Shown one piece after another: positions 63,581 to 64,000 of a stretch of DNA of 64,000 nt. The stretch spans positions 1-64,000 of the forward strand of contig NZ_PKMZ01000008.1 in assembly GCF_002893625.1 (NCBI RefSeq), in the 5' to 3' direction. The stretch comes from Mangrovicella endophytica. GTDB taxonomy: Bacteria; Pseudomonadota; Alphaproteobacteria; Rhizobiales; Rhizobiaceae. The notes under the pieces are model-generated. The model worked only from the letters and a program-made list of their open reading frames with translations. It had not been told where the DNA came from and did not search any database. Positions within the stretch are counted from its first letter, which is position 1; the number at the start of each line of letters is the position of its first letter. A program made the position numbers and the translations under genes.

Positions 63581-64000
63581 TCAGTGACGTTGCTGCGGCA
63601 GCTGATCGTTTGGTTCGCCTGCTGCGATCGTCGCGCGAGGCGGAAGGGGAGTGTGCGTGCCCGATCCGTTCGATGGGCAGCGGCAGGCGCTCAAGAGGCG
63701 GCTCAGTTCCTCATGCGCAAAATCGATGAAGAGCCGCACCGAAGGCAGCATGCCACGTCGGGAGATGAAGGCAAAATGCAGGACGCCCTCGTCGCCTTGC
63801 CACTCGGGAAGGACGCGCACCAGCTCGCCCGAGCCAAGTTTGCGGCCCATGGTCAGCTCGGGCAGGAAGGCAATGCCGCCGCCCTGCAGCGCCATCTGCA
63901 GGACGACGGACAGGGAATTGGAGGAGAAGCGCGGACGCACGCGCACCTCCCTGCGCTCGCCGTCCGGGCCATGCAGCACCCATGTCTCGTCGGCCTGCGT
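63581..64000 (-). CDS. LysR-family regulator, C-terminal part (cut by window end)
   Basis: The last 139 residues of a LysR-type regulator run off the window. The effector domain is visible (RFSSNSLSVVLQMALQGGGI, IAFLPELTMGRKLGSGELVR, FISRRGMLPSVRLFIDFAHE). The DNA-binding part lies beyond base 64000. Confidence 0.85.
   Translation of the reverse strand, partial: TQADETWVLHGPDGERREVRVRPRFSSNSLSVVLQMALQGGGIAFLPELTMGRKLGSGELVRVLPEWQGDEGVLHFAFISRRGMLPSVRLFIDFAHEELSRLLSACRCPSNGSGTHTPLPPRATIAAGEPNDQLPQQRH

Overview
The window is high-GC chromosomal DNA from an alphaproteobacterium, most likely of the order Hyphomicrobiales (Rhizobiales). The signs are a CenR/OtpR-type response regulator beside a stand-alone cyclic-nucleotide-binding protein, a hemC-hemD-Mic60-like-hemY run divergent from tsaD-gpsA, an Irr-type iron box, a DUF1127 mini-protein and a DUF3072 protein. 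I cannot name the genus. No prophage, insertion sequence, CRISPR array or rRNA was seen, and one tRNA is present.

Layout. 0.2-3.2 kb: a haloacetate-dehalogenase-like hydrolase, exonuclease III, a small monooxygenase and its XRE regulator. 3.3-11.5 kb: a complete histidine-utilisation (hut) locus. hutI-H-G-U are translationally coupled on the plus strand and are followed by a RidA-like gene. hutC and hutF lie on the minus strand. The same 12-bp operator occurs upstream of both transcription units. 11.7-16.1 kb: a cNMP-binding protein, CenR-like regulator, L,D-transpeptidase and YdeP-type molybdoenzyme. 16.1-16.9 kb: a RelE/HigB-HigA-like toxin-antitoxin pair. 17-26.9 kb: a methyltransferase, DUF3072, EVE, YciI, gpsA and tsaD, divergent from hemC, hemD, a Mic60/mitofilin-like gene and hemY. 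26.5-29.2 kb: TerB-like, amidotransferase and MFS genes. 29.7-35 kb: an iron/heme uptake locus (Irr box, ECF sigma, FecR, TonB receptor, heme oxygenase). 35.1-35.9 kb: an FAH-type hydratase. 36.7-45.5 kb: a kdpFABCDE potassium system with two extra mini membrane ORFs and a frameshifted ptsN-like gene. 45.5-49 kb: an Lrp regulator with a divergent class-V aminotransferase, and a GGDEF protein. 48.6-51.4 kb: a MerR regulator divergent from a Zn/Cd/Pb-type P-ATPase. 52-59.9 kb: a 5-methylthioribose/5-deoxyribose salvage cluster (mtnK, mtnA, class II aldolase, SorC regulator) divergent from a ribose-type ABC importer. 60-64 kb: tRNA-Ala, YggT, YggU, DUF1127, ppa, GNAT, a PH-domain protein and a LysR gene cut by the window end.

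How the genes work together. The hut locus uses the five-step route: HutF deiminates formiminoglutamate and HutG deformylates the product. Heme synthesis (hemC, hemD, hemY) and heme scavenging (receptor plus heme oxygenase) sit about 5 kb apart. The mtn cluster has the kinase, isomerase and class II aldolase of the DHAP shunt but none of mtnC, D or E. It therefore looks like a carbon-salvage route fed by its own transporter, and its divergent promoter region carries a 34-bp nested dyad. In the kdp operon the kdpD start codon lies in the loop of a perfect 9-bp hairpin whose 5' arm holds the ribosome-binding site, which could uncouple sensor synthesis from pump synthesis. The mtn cluster, the kdpD hairpin and the kdp mini-ORFs are the parts most worth following up.
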